A program made the position numbers and the translations under genes. 64,000 bases of DNA, from contig NC_039365.1 of assembly GCF_003573695.1 (NCBI RefSeq), positions 81,045,082-81,109,081 of the forward strand. The letters run 5' to 3'. The stretch comes from Papaver somniferum (Eukaryota; Streptophyta; Magnoliopsida; Ranunculales; Papaveraceae). The notes beneath the pieces are model-generated. The model saw nothing but the letters and a program-made list of their open reading frames with translations. It was not told the origin of the DNA and made no database searches. Positions 45,493 through 55,215 of this stretch are shown in pieces. Position 1 is the first letter of the stretch. The number at the start of each line of letters is the position of its first letter.

Positions 45493-46656
45493 GTGCATAA
45501 ATCATACGAACGAGAAACTGAAGAATATTATAATGGTCATAATGAATGTTCTATGCAACCTAATTCTTCTTATGACAAAATTCTTTCTCTCGAAGATGTG
45601 CTCCGACGTTTCATTGAAACTGCACAAATTAATGAAATCGTCATCAATTCTTCGATTAATTCTTTGAATGATAGGCTCGATCAACTAATTGAAATGCTCG
45701 ATCAATCAATTGAAACTGAACAAAGATATGCCTTTGAAAAGAACAAAAGAATTGCAACTTTAATTGTGGCAGTCAGTGAACTTACTGCACGTTTAGACGA
45801 GGATGAAAATAATGTTGATGAAGAATTTGAAATATGTAGTCATAATGAAGAGGAGATTTTTACCCCAATTGAGATACCTGATAATAATGTTGTTTCTAAT
45901 TTAAATCCTAATGATTATTCACCGATTAAAAAGGATGAGGATTTGACTAGGGATGCCATTGTTTTATATGGTATATTATATCATTGTGATTATGAAGCCG
46001 AGGATGGTTTAGAGGAAAGAATTTATCCTGAGACTAATGTTTTAGAGTCTGGCGATTCAGAAACAATAGTCTATGCTGAGGATTATAGAAATGTAGAACC
46101 ACCTGATTATAATCTAGAAGAAGTAAAAGACCATTTTCCTAAATATGATAATTTAGAAATTAAGGAAATTGTGACTAGTTTATCCAAGGATATTGACAAC
46201 TCTAGGTTTGGGGGTGAATATCATTCTCCATGTGGTTTACCTTTGACTCTTACAAAGGTCCCTAATTTGGGACTTGACGTATGTGACTCTACTATCTTAA
46301 GAGACTATCTTCATGCACGTTTTCCTGAACCTAGTTATGCCCAGAAAGAAATTCAGTTGTTAGAAACTCATCCTATGGTTGATGTGGTTAATCCGATCCA
46401 TGATACCATAATTGACTTTGTTGTCCCACCAAGATTTTATTTACCAAATGTGGGAGTATCTCAATTTGAAATGTGTCATTATATAGTTTTTAGAAATAAA
46501 CCTAATTATTTTAGGAAATTAGAATTGTCGACACATTTACTTAAGAATGACCACCATTATGGTCAACTGTGTGAGTCAAATCTAATTAACTTAGAAGATC
46601 CCCAATTATTCAGGTTGTTATTATGTGCTTCTAAGTTCTTTTTTTTATTTTATTAA
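45493..46656 (+). CDS. Gag-like protein of the 20-kb element
   Basis: This is a frame of 387 codons, the longest intact one inside the element. The N-terminal third has SLEDVLRRFIETAQ, then SINSLNDRLDQLIEMLDQSI, a coiled-coil-like heptad region. This resembles the region near the gag C-terminus of Athila-type elements (SLED... followed by an amphipathic helix). The middle is very acidic. A later part reads GGEYHSPCGLPLTLTKVP and PPRFYLPNVGVSQFE. No zinc knuckle, protease or RT motif is present. The frame may begin upstream in another phase (45349-45470 reads NNYPAEFQNGHYHSVDNTLY), so a frameshift near 45465 is possible. The protein could serve packaging of a non-autonomous element, which is inference. 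Confidence 0.6.
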   Translation: MHKSYERETEEYYNGHNECSMQPNSSYDKILSLEDVLRRFIETAQINEIVINSSINSLNDRLDQLIEMLDQSIETEQRYAFEKNKRIATLIVAVSELTARLDEDENNVDEEFEICSHNEEEIFTPIEIPDNNVVSNLNPNDYSPIKKDEDLTRDAIVLYGILYHCDYEAEDGLEERIYPETNVLESGDSETIVYAEDYRNVEPPDYNLEEVKDHFPKYDNLEIKEIVTSLSKDIDNSRFGGEYHSPCGLPLTLTKVPNLGLDVCDSTILRDYLHARFPEPSYAQKEIQLLETHPMVDVVNPIHDTIIDFVVPPRFYLPNVGVSQFEMCHYIVFRNKPNYFRKLELSTHLLKNDHHYGQLCESNLINLEDPQLFRLLLCASKFFFLFY

Positions 46657-46971
46657 AAAACTATTTATTAAGAGAGAAAAGAAAATATTTTTACAAAGAA
46701 CTTGTTGGAAGCCTAGCCGCAAGTTGGGCTCCAACACCTTTTTGAATAACTAAACCTATTCTAATGAAAAGAAAATTACCAATATTTATATTTACATCAT
46801 GCCTAGCTATGTAGGACTTCAATATTTTCAAAAACTCAATAGATTCAATACCAAGTCAACCCAAGGTAGTAAAAGCTAGGGTACCAAAACTATAACCATT
46901 AGTTCTTATTTGAGTTATTCCAGACTCTGCAACTTGATCCTCCGGATCCTACCAATGAAAAAACCTGGCCC

Positions 46972-47178
46972 ATGAAAATATTTTATTCAGACCCTTTTAT
47001 GGAGCCTGAACCTGAACCACAACTAGATATAGTTGTCTTAAACAGAAAACTTGATAAGGATGTATTTGGTTGGTTCACTTTCTTGGTCTGCTGCGGTTTT
47101 CTTCTATTTGTGATAACATTATTTGATTCAGATGACCCACAGTTGTTCCGGCTACTACTTTATGATTTTATGTGGTGA
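46972..47178 (+). CDS. Small ORF with one membrane segment, in env position
   Basis: This is a frame of 68 codons. It begins MKIFYSDPFMEPEPEPQ and contains a hydrophobic stretch GWFTFLVCCGFLLFVITLF that would span a membrane once. Its last residues (DDPQLFRLLLYDFMW) echo the end of the upstream gag-like frame (EDPQLFRLLL), so the two tails look duplicated. It lies between gag and the 3' LTR, where Athila-type elements carry an env-like ORF. It is too short to be called env. Confidence 0.4.
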   Translation: MKIFYSDPFMEPEPEPQLDIVVLNRKLDKDVFGWFTFLVCCGFLLFVITLFDSDDPQLFRLLLYDFMW

Positions 47179-47730
47179 TTAATTCTTTTGATGTCTGGCT
47201 AAAGACTTTAAACTTAGCACTTCTTGGGAGGTAACCCATGCTCATGCAACACGGTAGTATCTTTTCCTTATTTCCTTCAAAGTGGCAACAGTTTCTCCTT
47301 GTTCATGCTTTAAATTTTATCTTTAGAATATTGAGGACAATGCTAGATTTAAGTTTGGGGGTATCGGAGAAACTTTTTAGTTGCATTATTAAAATCCAGA
47401 GCCTAATTTTTTTTTCCAATTCAGGATGACACTAACCGGTCTAAGTGAATGGAAACATCTTGGTTGTAGGAGTTGAGGAACCCAATACCAGAGTCTATTC
47501 ATGAAAAGACAGAGTTCAGGTGTTAGAATGAAATCATCATACTACGTTCTGTTTTTTATTTTATTTTATTTGACAAATTATATGTTTCTCTAAGTGATTT
47601 GGTGGGGCACAAAACATCGAATTGTTACCACTGCCGGGATGAAACAGAGTGATTGAGTTACTAAAATAATAAAGAGACCAGACCAATCAGACCAAACGAA
47701 ATAAATAAATTAAAAAAAAAATAGTTAATT

Positions 47731-48022
47731 AACACTTGGATAGCAATATGTGTGTGTTTTCCCTGTCTCCGCTGCCTAAACAAGCGTGGAACGCAGGATC
47801 CATGGGAACTATCATGTAGTCAGCTGACAAGAAGCATGCGCTTGGATCCAAAAGATCAAATCATGCAGTTTAAAAAAAAAATTAACACTTGGATAGCAAT
47901 ATGTCTGTGTTTACCCTATCTCCGTCGCCTAAACAAGTGTGGAACGCATGATCCATGGAAACTATCATGTAATCGGCTGACAAGAAGCATGCGCTTGGAT
48001 CCAAAAGATCAAATCATGCAGT
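47731..48022 (+). repeat. 153-bp tandem duplication upstream of the 3' LTR
   Basis: AACACTTGGATAGCAATATG begins at 47731 and 47884. The copies share GCATGCGCTTGGATCCAAAA and AGATCAAATCATGCAGTT at their ends. Near 48072 and 48131 there is a second, short tandem pair (CCGYTGGTTCCCTTGTATRT). Confidence 0.8.
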
Positions 48023-48352
48023 TAAAAATTAAATAAAAATAAAATTGAAAATTTTATTATTGTTCAATAAAATCGACCGTTGGTTCCCTTGTATATGCCA
48101 GTTGAGTTGATCTAGAATTAAGATTATTGACCGCTGGTTCCCTTGTATGTGCCAGCTGTGTTGATATTAGTCCAGACCAGTATCTAAATCCATTAGGATT
48201 CATCTTGGCGGAGGCCTTCAGACAGATATGGGAAACACTGTTCACCTTAGTCAACATTGTTTAAACTTTCTATCTTTATATCATCTTAATCTATTCATTT
48301 GTGTGATTGTGATTATTGATGTCCATAGTGCGACAGTATGAGTAGAACTATG

Positions 48353-48354
<2 letters not shown>

Positions 48355-48380
<26 letters not shown>
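48355..48380. repeat. (AT)13 microsatellite
   Basis: Thirteen perfect AT dinucleotides lie in the 3' noncoding part of the 20-kb element. Confidence 0.95.
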
Positions 48381-48385
<5 letters not shown>

Positions 48386-48655
48386 GATTCGCATCAGGGT
48401 ACTTTCTCCTGTAATTAATGAGAGTATGCCAACCAAGGAGATTCTTTAGTGTTTTTCCTAAATTTTGCACAAGTAGCTAGGGTTTGGAGTAAATGTTTTG
48501 TGGGTACACCTCTTGTAAACCCTCACGAGACTATAACTCGGCCACTAGGGCCACCTAGGGGTTTAAAGGCTTTTTGCACACGCTAAGTGCAACCGCGATG
48601 CCTGCGACGGTGAGTTAGGATTTTATTTTGATTTGTTCGAGGACTAGCAAATAAT

Positions 48656-48670
48656 AAGTTTGGGAGTATT
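48656..48670 (+). other. Polypurine-type tract before the 3' LTR
   Basis: AAGTTTGGGAGTATT directly precedes the LTR start TGATAGACGC. This resembles the AAGTTTGGGGGT tract before the 3' LTR of Athila/Tat-type elements. Confidence 0.6.
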
Positions 48671-49857
48671 TGATAGACGCATATGTGTCTAATTTGTCTC
48701 AATTTTATATATTGTAGGTGCTCAAATTTGTACTTATTTTGCTATTTTGTGTATTTGTAGGTGTTTTGGGGAAATAAAGCTCAATGGACTAAAATGTGGA
48801 ATTCCACTCGTAAAATGGAGGAAATGAAGTGATTTATAATTTAATGGGCATGGCCCAAAAGGAAGAAGATGGAGAATTATTTCATTTGGTCCAATTATTT
48901 GGATATGAGAGTGTGGAAACTGTGGAGCCCATTATGTCGACATCATTACAAAATATTAAAAATATTTTTGGAAATATTTTATCTATAATGAAGAAAATAA
49001 AAATGTTAAGTAAGAAATCTACATGGAGTAATTGACGGGAATTAAATATATGAAAAATATGGAAAGAATATTATTCTTTATGGTTGGAGTTAATAAATAA
49101 TAAATAATTTCCCAAATAAAGAAAATTGTAACTCCATGAGAATTATATTATTTGACCCGTGGAACATTCTTATTGGAGGAATTTTCATTATCTGACATGT
49201 GGCTCTTTCTCATTGGGCGATGATGTGGTAGTGAGAAATAGAAAAGGAAATTGTTTTCCTTTGAAAGCTATAAATACGTTGTGGATATAAGGAAAAAGGA
49301 GGTCCAGAGTCTGAACGAAAGAGTAGAGTTTTTTATTTCATTGTTTTAATTTCTATTTTGTAATAATGGAGTAATTTCTCCGCTAGGGTGGAGGAGGAAA
49401 CTACTTTTATCATGTAAGTTTTGGTATTTAATTTTCTTTAATTATTACTCTCCACCTAAGTTTTAATTGCTTAAAATTTTTCTCTTCTTATATGCTTCAT
49501 TTTAATTATCTTGGATAGTTTTTAAGCTATCGATATTTTACAAGCGAAGGAAAATTAGGATTTAGATTATCGACTTGAGTCGAATTTTTAGTTCATTGAT
49601 GATAAGTATTCCAAGGCATGAGTTTGGGTTCAATATTGCCTTCTTTAGTTTTGAGAGTAATTTAAAGAAATTAATTATTGAGTTTACAACCGTTAGAAAT
49701 AGTGGAATCTAAAATCCTAGACTTCTTTCTCTTTTACCAACAAAAATTTAATTAGTTTAACTTTATTTATCATATTTTCTTTTATTTGTCTTGAACCAAA
49801 CCTTTGAAAATAGTCTGAGAATCGATCCTTCTACTCACCACTTGTAAAACTACATCA
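48671..49857 (+). repeat. 3' LTR of the 20-kb element
   Basis: It is the uninterrupted LTR of 1187 bp, TGATAGACGC to AAACTACATCA. TATAAATA lies at 49269. It shows more differences from its 5' partner than the Tekay-like LTR pair shows, which fits an older insertion. Confidence 0.9.
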
Positions 49858-50776
49858 GAGATAAATCTCGAGAAAACCTTAGAGAAGATTAAACTCAATA
49901 AGATAGAAAAAGTAATATCATGATACGCAACTACAAAGAAAATAGTTGGACATGGCTTCATGAATCCCAAGCGAATTCTTTAAGGCGTTAAACCTAGTAA
50001 TGGTTTTCAGAAGAACTGAAAACCTAGGTTAAGAGAGAATCGACTCTAGTTTGCAACTAGGACACACGAGAGTGTCGGGATTAGGTTTCCCAGATGCTAG
50101 AGTTTCTATTTATATAGTCTTTCAAATCAGGGTTGCTTACAATCAAAGCTAAGATAGCTTAGTAACAAAGCAATTAATATCCACCGTTAGATGAACTCCT
50201 AATTTAAGATTCAAGCTAAGTTTGCTTAGAAAATAAGAAATCAATCTCCACCTTCAGATGGTTTATCTTGATACACACAAATGAAATATACTTGTATTCA
50301 GATATGGAATAACCGTACCTAAACGTGTATAACAAGTTGGCTCAATAACAGTTTACCGAATTAGCCATATGAACACTTTTAGCTTAGTTATATTCATCTA
50401 AAACTTATAGACTCAATCTGATAATCACTCAATCAGGATAGATAATCAAATGTATCTAAATGTGTTTTAAGAGAGTTATTCAAATGTTCACCATCTTATA
50501 GAAACATCCATGAAGCATTTGAAACATATTTGGTTTGGTTTTAATTGTACAAAGTACTTATACAAGAACCAATTGTGAGGATATTTTACATTTTGTCAAT
50601 CGACTGCTATAAACCAAATGTAATCTAAATTTCGTGACTATGTTGTCAGGCGAATTTCAGCAATGCCTTTAATCTAGTTGATCGCACATCCATGCTATGT
50701 GAAGTATGACATAGGTGCCCTACCATTAATCCTTGGGTCGAATTTTACTATGAATCTCCATCCAGGTTATACTATA

Positions 50777-52659
50777 TGAAAAAGCAGAGGTCTAACAACC
50801 ACACCCAATATTTCGTTTAGGCAATCTGTATGGAGTAACTCCTATATAATTCCAAGAGAATCAACTAGACAGTCAAACTCAATCAAGGAAAATGTATCCA
50901 AGAGCTATATCTCTATTTCTCAAATCAATCTGCAGTCGAACAGATAGAAATCTGTGAGCCGGATCAATATGAGAAATAACTTGGATGGTACCAAAGACCA
51001 ATATCCAAGCGTCAATCAATTTCAATCAACAACCAAAGGTTGGATTCACCAATTGATTGAACTACGCACAACCTGTGATATTTCAATTATATAAAAAATA
51101 TAATGTGGAAAAGAAATAACACAGACACCAGAAGTTTTGTTAACGAGGAAACCGAAAATGCAGAAAAACCCCGGGACCTAGTCCATATTTGAACACCACA
51201 TTGTATTAAGCCGCTACAGACTCTATCCTACTACAAGTTAACTTCGGACTGGAATGTAGTTGAGCCCTAACCAATCTCACACTGATTAAGGTACAGTCGC
51301 ATTCCTTACGCCTCTGAATCCCAGCAGGACTCTACGCACTTGATTCCCTTAGCTGATCTCACTCACAACTAAGAGTTGCTACGACCCAAATTCGGGGACT
51401 TGATAAAAAAATATGCCTCACGCAGAAAAGTCTATTGAATAGATAAATCTGTCTCCCACAGAAATACCTACGAGTTTTTGTTCCATCTTTTGATAAATCA
51501 AGGTGAACATGAACCAATTGATATACCAGACTTATATTCCCGAAGAACAACCTAGTCATATTAATTATCTCACAACAATCTTAATTGTATGGTAGCGGAA
51601 CAAGATATTATGGAATCACAAAGAACGAGACGAAGAGCTTTGTGATTACTTTTTATCTTAACTATCGGAGATTAAGTATCGATCAAATATTAGAGAAGAT
51701 AATACTCAATGTGATAGAAAAAAGTAAGATTAGAACACGCGACTACAAAGAAAATAGTTGGGTCTGGCTTCAGAATCCTAATGAAGTCTTTAAGTCGTTA
51801 ACCTATAATGGTTTTAGAAAAACCTAGGTTAAAGGAGAGTCGACTCTAGTCGCAACTAGTATCACACATGATGTGTAAGGATTAGGTTTCCTAGTTGCTA
51901 GAGTTGTCCCTTATATAGTCTTCAAATCATGGTTTGCAATCAATGCTACCTTGGTAACAAAGCATTCAATATTCACCGTTAGATGAAAACCTGATTAGAG
52001 TCAAGATAATATCTTTCAACCGTTGGATTATCTTAGCTTGTTGCACACAAATGAAATGTACATTCATTTAGATATAGGTAACTGTACCTAAATGTGTACA
52101 CTTAGTTGGCTGAACAATAGTTAACCGAAGTTAGCCATATGAACACTTTCATATCAACCTTGTTCATCTTAATCACAACTAGATCAAATGACTCAAATGA
52201 AACTATTTATAGAGTTGTTCAATTGTTTATATTCACATAGAAGTATACAAGACACCATTGAAGCAAAATCGGTTTTGATTCACTCGAATCAATTCCTGAA
52301 CATTATAGCCACGGTTTGCAAAGATTGCATTCCTTATTAAATAAATATATTTGTTCAGGAGTATGTAAACATACTTAACCTATTTTAGAACTTAACCCAC
52401 TCAGGTATGCAAACGGGTACGCATGCCTAAGTTCCCGAACTTGGTATTGTTCGTCAGTATGCAAAAGGGTACGCATACTATCGTTCACGACCGAACTCAG
52501 TTGAAATCAGTACGCATACGGGTATGCATACTATAGTTCTCGGACTTCAATTATTGAATTAGTACGCATACGGGTATGCATACTAAATTCCCGGACTTGG
52601 AATACACTTGCAACAGTTAGGATACAAGTACTTCATACTGTGCTATATCAAATCAATGG
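50777..52659 (-). mobile_element. TGTTAGAG-family LTR (copy 3), minus strand, U3 end missing
   Basis: The left end TGAAAAAGCAGAGGTCTAAC is the inverse of the family 3' end. The match to copies 1 and 2 runs through the TATA region to a palindromic array at 52402-52601. It stops at 52659, where copy 4 starts in the opposite orientation. The 5' terminal part of this LTR (inverse of TGTTAGAG) was not found in the window. The 175 bp to its left (50601-50776) are unassigned. Confidence 0.75.
52402..52601. repeat. Palindromic U3 array of LTR copy 3
   Basis: Four units of about 52 bp are built on AGTACGCATACGGGTATGCA and TACT, an inverted repeat, each followed by GTTCYCGAACTT-like sequence. The equivalent place in copy 1 has a different GAAC/GTTC array. 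Confidence 0.8.
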
Positions 52660-53785
52660 TGTTAGAGTATAGCTCGGTTGAACCCACCAAGCGTTGGTAT
52701 GTCAAGTTTGGTTGTCATATTTTAGTGAATCAAAACTCATCTAAGAGTCGCTTGATTATGTACTAGAGACAACTTCATACAAGTTAGACTATAAAGTCTA
52801 GGATTATGGGACATACAAGTATTACTCGAATACCTGAAGAATGTGAAGAATACGAGGTTAGTAATATTGAATTGAACTGTTTCATTTCCAACGTATCTTT
52901 CAAGTCGTGCTATATTGAAAACATAACTGCGAAGCTGTGAATGATTATACTCTAGTAGTAAGACATGATCGTATGATCATAGTGTTAAGGAATTAGGATA
53001 TGAAGTATAATGCTTATGTTTTGAACTTCGTATATATGACATCGACATAATCGTATGAATACTATTGCGATTATGTGTATGGGTAAAGGTGAAGATTTCA
53101 TCCTAGGAAACAATGTTTACATTTGTTTAAAGGAAGTACATTCATGAATTTGTTTCATGAATCGAAAGGGAAATCACTAGGCTTATTGGTATTGTTATTT
53201 ATTGCATATCTTTGGATTACCAATATGTATGAGTTAGTAGATCGATCATAATTTAATATGTATTATTGTATAACTAATCACAGTAACTTATGATTTGGTA
53301 TGACTTTTAGTGTAACCAATCTTAGTAATCACTTGAGATGGTATGATTGATATTTGTAATTGGTGTGACCGATCCTAATAATTGGTATGACTGATCACAA
53401 AAGATTTGTGTAGTCGATCTTTGTAATTGGTGTAACCGGTCCTAGTAACTGGTGTAACCGATCATACTGACTTGTATAACCGATCACAAGTAATACCATG
53501 AGTGTATGGTAACCGGTCCTGGTAATTGATGTAACCGGTCCTGGTAGCTCCATATTAAGGTAGAACCGATCCTTGTGCTTGGTAAAACCGTGAACCCATG
53601 ACTAGTGAATTGATATTTGATCAATCACATAATTGTCTTAGAATACAGATGTACCAATTCTAACTTGTTTTTAAGTGTGGTATAATTGGTTCCAAGATTG
53701 TAAATATAAAAGAGGATTTACAAAGAAAAGATGGCAATATACTTTGAACATGATCAGTGTGAATATTAATATTTTGCGAAACACG
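52660..53785 (+). mobile_element. TGTTAGAG-family LTR (copy 4), truncated by a Tat-type element
   Basis: It starts TGTTAGAGTATAGCTCGG. The next 250 bp match copy 5 (63745 on), with CCAAGCGTTGGTATGTCAAG in common. It carries its own array of TGGTGTAACCGGTCCTAGTA units (53230-53600). At 53786 the sequence changes to another LTR. The rest of copy 4 presumably lies beyond the window. Confidence 0.75.
53230..53600. repeat. AACCGGTCC array in the U3 of LTR copy 4
   Basis: About ten units of 25-35 bp share TGGTGTAACCGGTCCTAGTA or GTGTAACCGATCATA. ACCGGT is a palindrome. Unit divergence increases to the left. Confidence 0.75.
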
Positions 53786-54663
53786 TGTCACGGCTTTAAG
53801 TGGTCGCACACAAGATAACTGTATAACCTCGCTATACACAGGAGGCTGAGGAGCACCGGATCCCTTCTAATCATCCACTTTATCCCTTCTCGAGGAAGCA
53901 TACCTCGATGGATAAGATGATAAAGTAAAACCTAGTCTAGAAAGAGGCAGTTGGCGAAGAGACAGAGGTAGCTGACATATCCAATCAGCATTTAATGCGC
54001 TAATCATATATCTACAAGCTTGACAAAGGCACATTGAAAGAGATGATCTGGCAGGATCTGACTGGCGAAGGCTCGCGGTAAACGAAGGTACAATCTGTAC
54101 TAAGGCTGGGTAGTTCCCGAAGGAACGTGGGTCAGCTGAGGTGGCAGAGTCCGACCGGACAAAGCACGCGGTGAACGAAAGTACCATTTATACATAAGAT
54201 ATATCAAAGAACAAATAAACCCAAAAAAATCAAAGATATATCTGGAGCAGAAGGGACTATAAATACCGAGCTTCACCAACAAACAAGGGCATTTAATACC
54301 GAGGAGAAGAAGATCCAGTCTTAAGCTTATACCTCTTTAATGTTTAGAACTTAAGTATTTACTCCAACTTGAGTTCTCTCTATTACTTTGGGAAGCATTT
54401 GAGATCTTTGTAACCACCACAACTTAATACAAACAATCACTCATTACCCCGTGGACATAGACAAAAGTCGAACCACGTAATCTCTTGTATCTCATGATAA
54501 CTTAGTACCATTTACTTTATATTTGTGTTCTTCGTTATTATTGTGATCTTGAGTATCTTTTATTACTTAGTGTAATCAGTTCAACTGAGGTATCAATACT
54601 ACATAGTATCGAATTCTCTGAGCTGTTTACATTACGTAGACTATGGGAAAATTAGTAGTCACA
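53786..54663 (+). repeat. 5' LTR of the Tat-type element
   Basis: The likely start is TGTCACGG and the likely end GTAGTCACA. The TATA box is TATAAATA at 54258. The phrase ACCCCGTGGACATAGACAAA followed by AACCACGTAATCTC is typical of Tat-type LTRs. A GAACGAAAGTACC/AACGAAGGTAC pair forms a short subrepeat near 54080 and 54170. The boundaries rest on TG/CA and the PBS only, as the 3' LTR is outside. Confidence 0.65.
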
Positions 54664-55207
54664 GTTTGGCCTTAGAAGGATTTGCTCACCAGCTTGAGTT
54701 TTTATGTTCCGTTACTTTCTATTTAGTTTCACATCTTCATTAACGAAGGGATATGAGAATAACAAGGGTGAATCTCACTTTCTAGTGATTCGTTCATATG
54801 TTCTTTACGTAAGTTCTTTGAGTTCATAGCCTCTAAAGACTTACAAACTTACAAATCTACAAAGTTTTCTGCAAAAACGTATTCAAAAAACGTTAAAACT
54901 TTTGTTTTGTACTAAAACAACTTTTTCCGACAGAGAATCCTTTGGATCTGAGTACCTCTGACTACTAAGGAATCTCAGTGAGAATTTAAGGAGAATAAAT
55001 TTTACAAAGCATTTAATAACCCCGTTTTTTGGAAGATCTGACATTTTTTTTCCATTGTTTTCAACATTTGAGGTTGTTTTTTCCAAGGGTGTGTCATAAG
55101 AAATTAAATACCCATCTTTTCATATGTCATTTCTAGTACTATTTCTGAAAAATCTGCTTAGTCGTCTTCTGTGTCAGAGCATTAATTGCTACTTTTAACG
55201 AAGGCAC
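54664..55207 (+). other. PBS and leader of the Tat-type element
   Basis: TTTGGCCTTAGAAGGATTTG follows the LTR and resembles the TTGGCGCTAGAAGGAGG PBS region of Tat-type elements. The leader is noncoding and continues after the hAT element at 59089. Confidence 0.5.
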
Positions 55208-55215
55208 CTAAGCAG

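Larger units (their letters stand above)
29742..49857 (+). mobile_element. Large non-autonomous gypsy-type LTR retrotransposon (Athila/Tat-like), 20.1 kb with nested insertions
   Basis: The element starts TGATAGACGC and ends AAACTACATCA. It is flanked by perfect GAGAT duplications (29737-29741 and 49858-49862). The 3' LTR is 48671-49857. The 5' LTR is split into 29742-30325, 32881-33159 and 44486-44810 by two insertions. After the 5' LTR comes TTTTTGGCGTCGCCGACG, like the TGGCGCCGTTGCC-type PBS of Athila/Tat elements. Before the 3' LTR comes AAGTTTGGGAGTATT, a typical polypurine region. The internal region of about 3.9 kb holds a gag-like ORF and a small membrane ORF but no protease, RT or integrase. 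The phrase TTCTTGGGAGGTAACCCATG near 47222 is also typical of this group. Lineage is an inference. Confidence 0.85.
28903..50600 (-). mobile_element. TGTTAGAG-family LTR (copy 2), split by a 20-kb insertion
   Basis: On the minus strand, 28903-29741 matches the last part of solo LTR copy 1 and copy 3. Examples are GGTACCAAAGACCAATGTCC and the phrase AACCTGTGATATTTCAATTA. The match resumes at 49858-49862 (GAGAT, duplicated) and runs to about 50600. The continuity across 29741/49863 is shown by copy 3, where the two halves are adjacent near 51665. The 5' part of the U3 is missing. The flank 28576-28902 has no gene. Confidence 0.8.
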
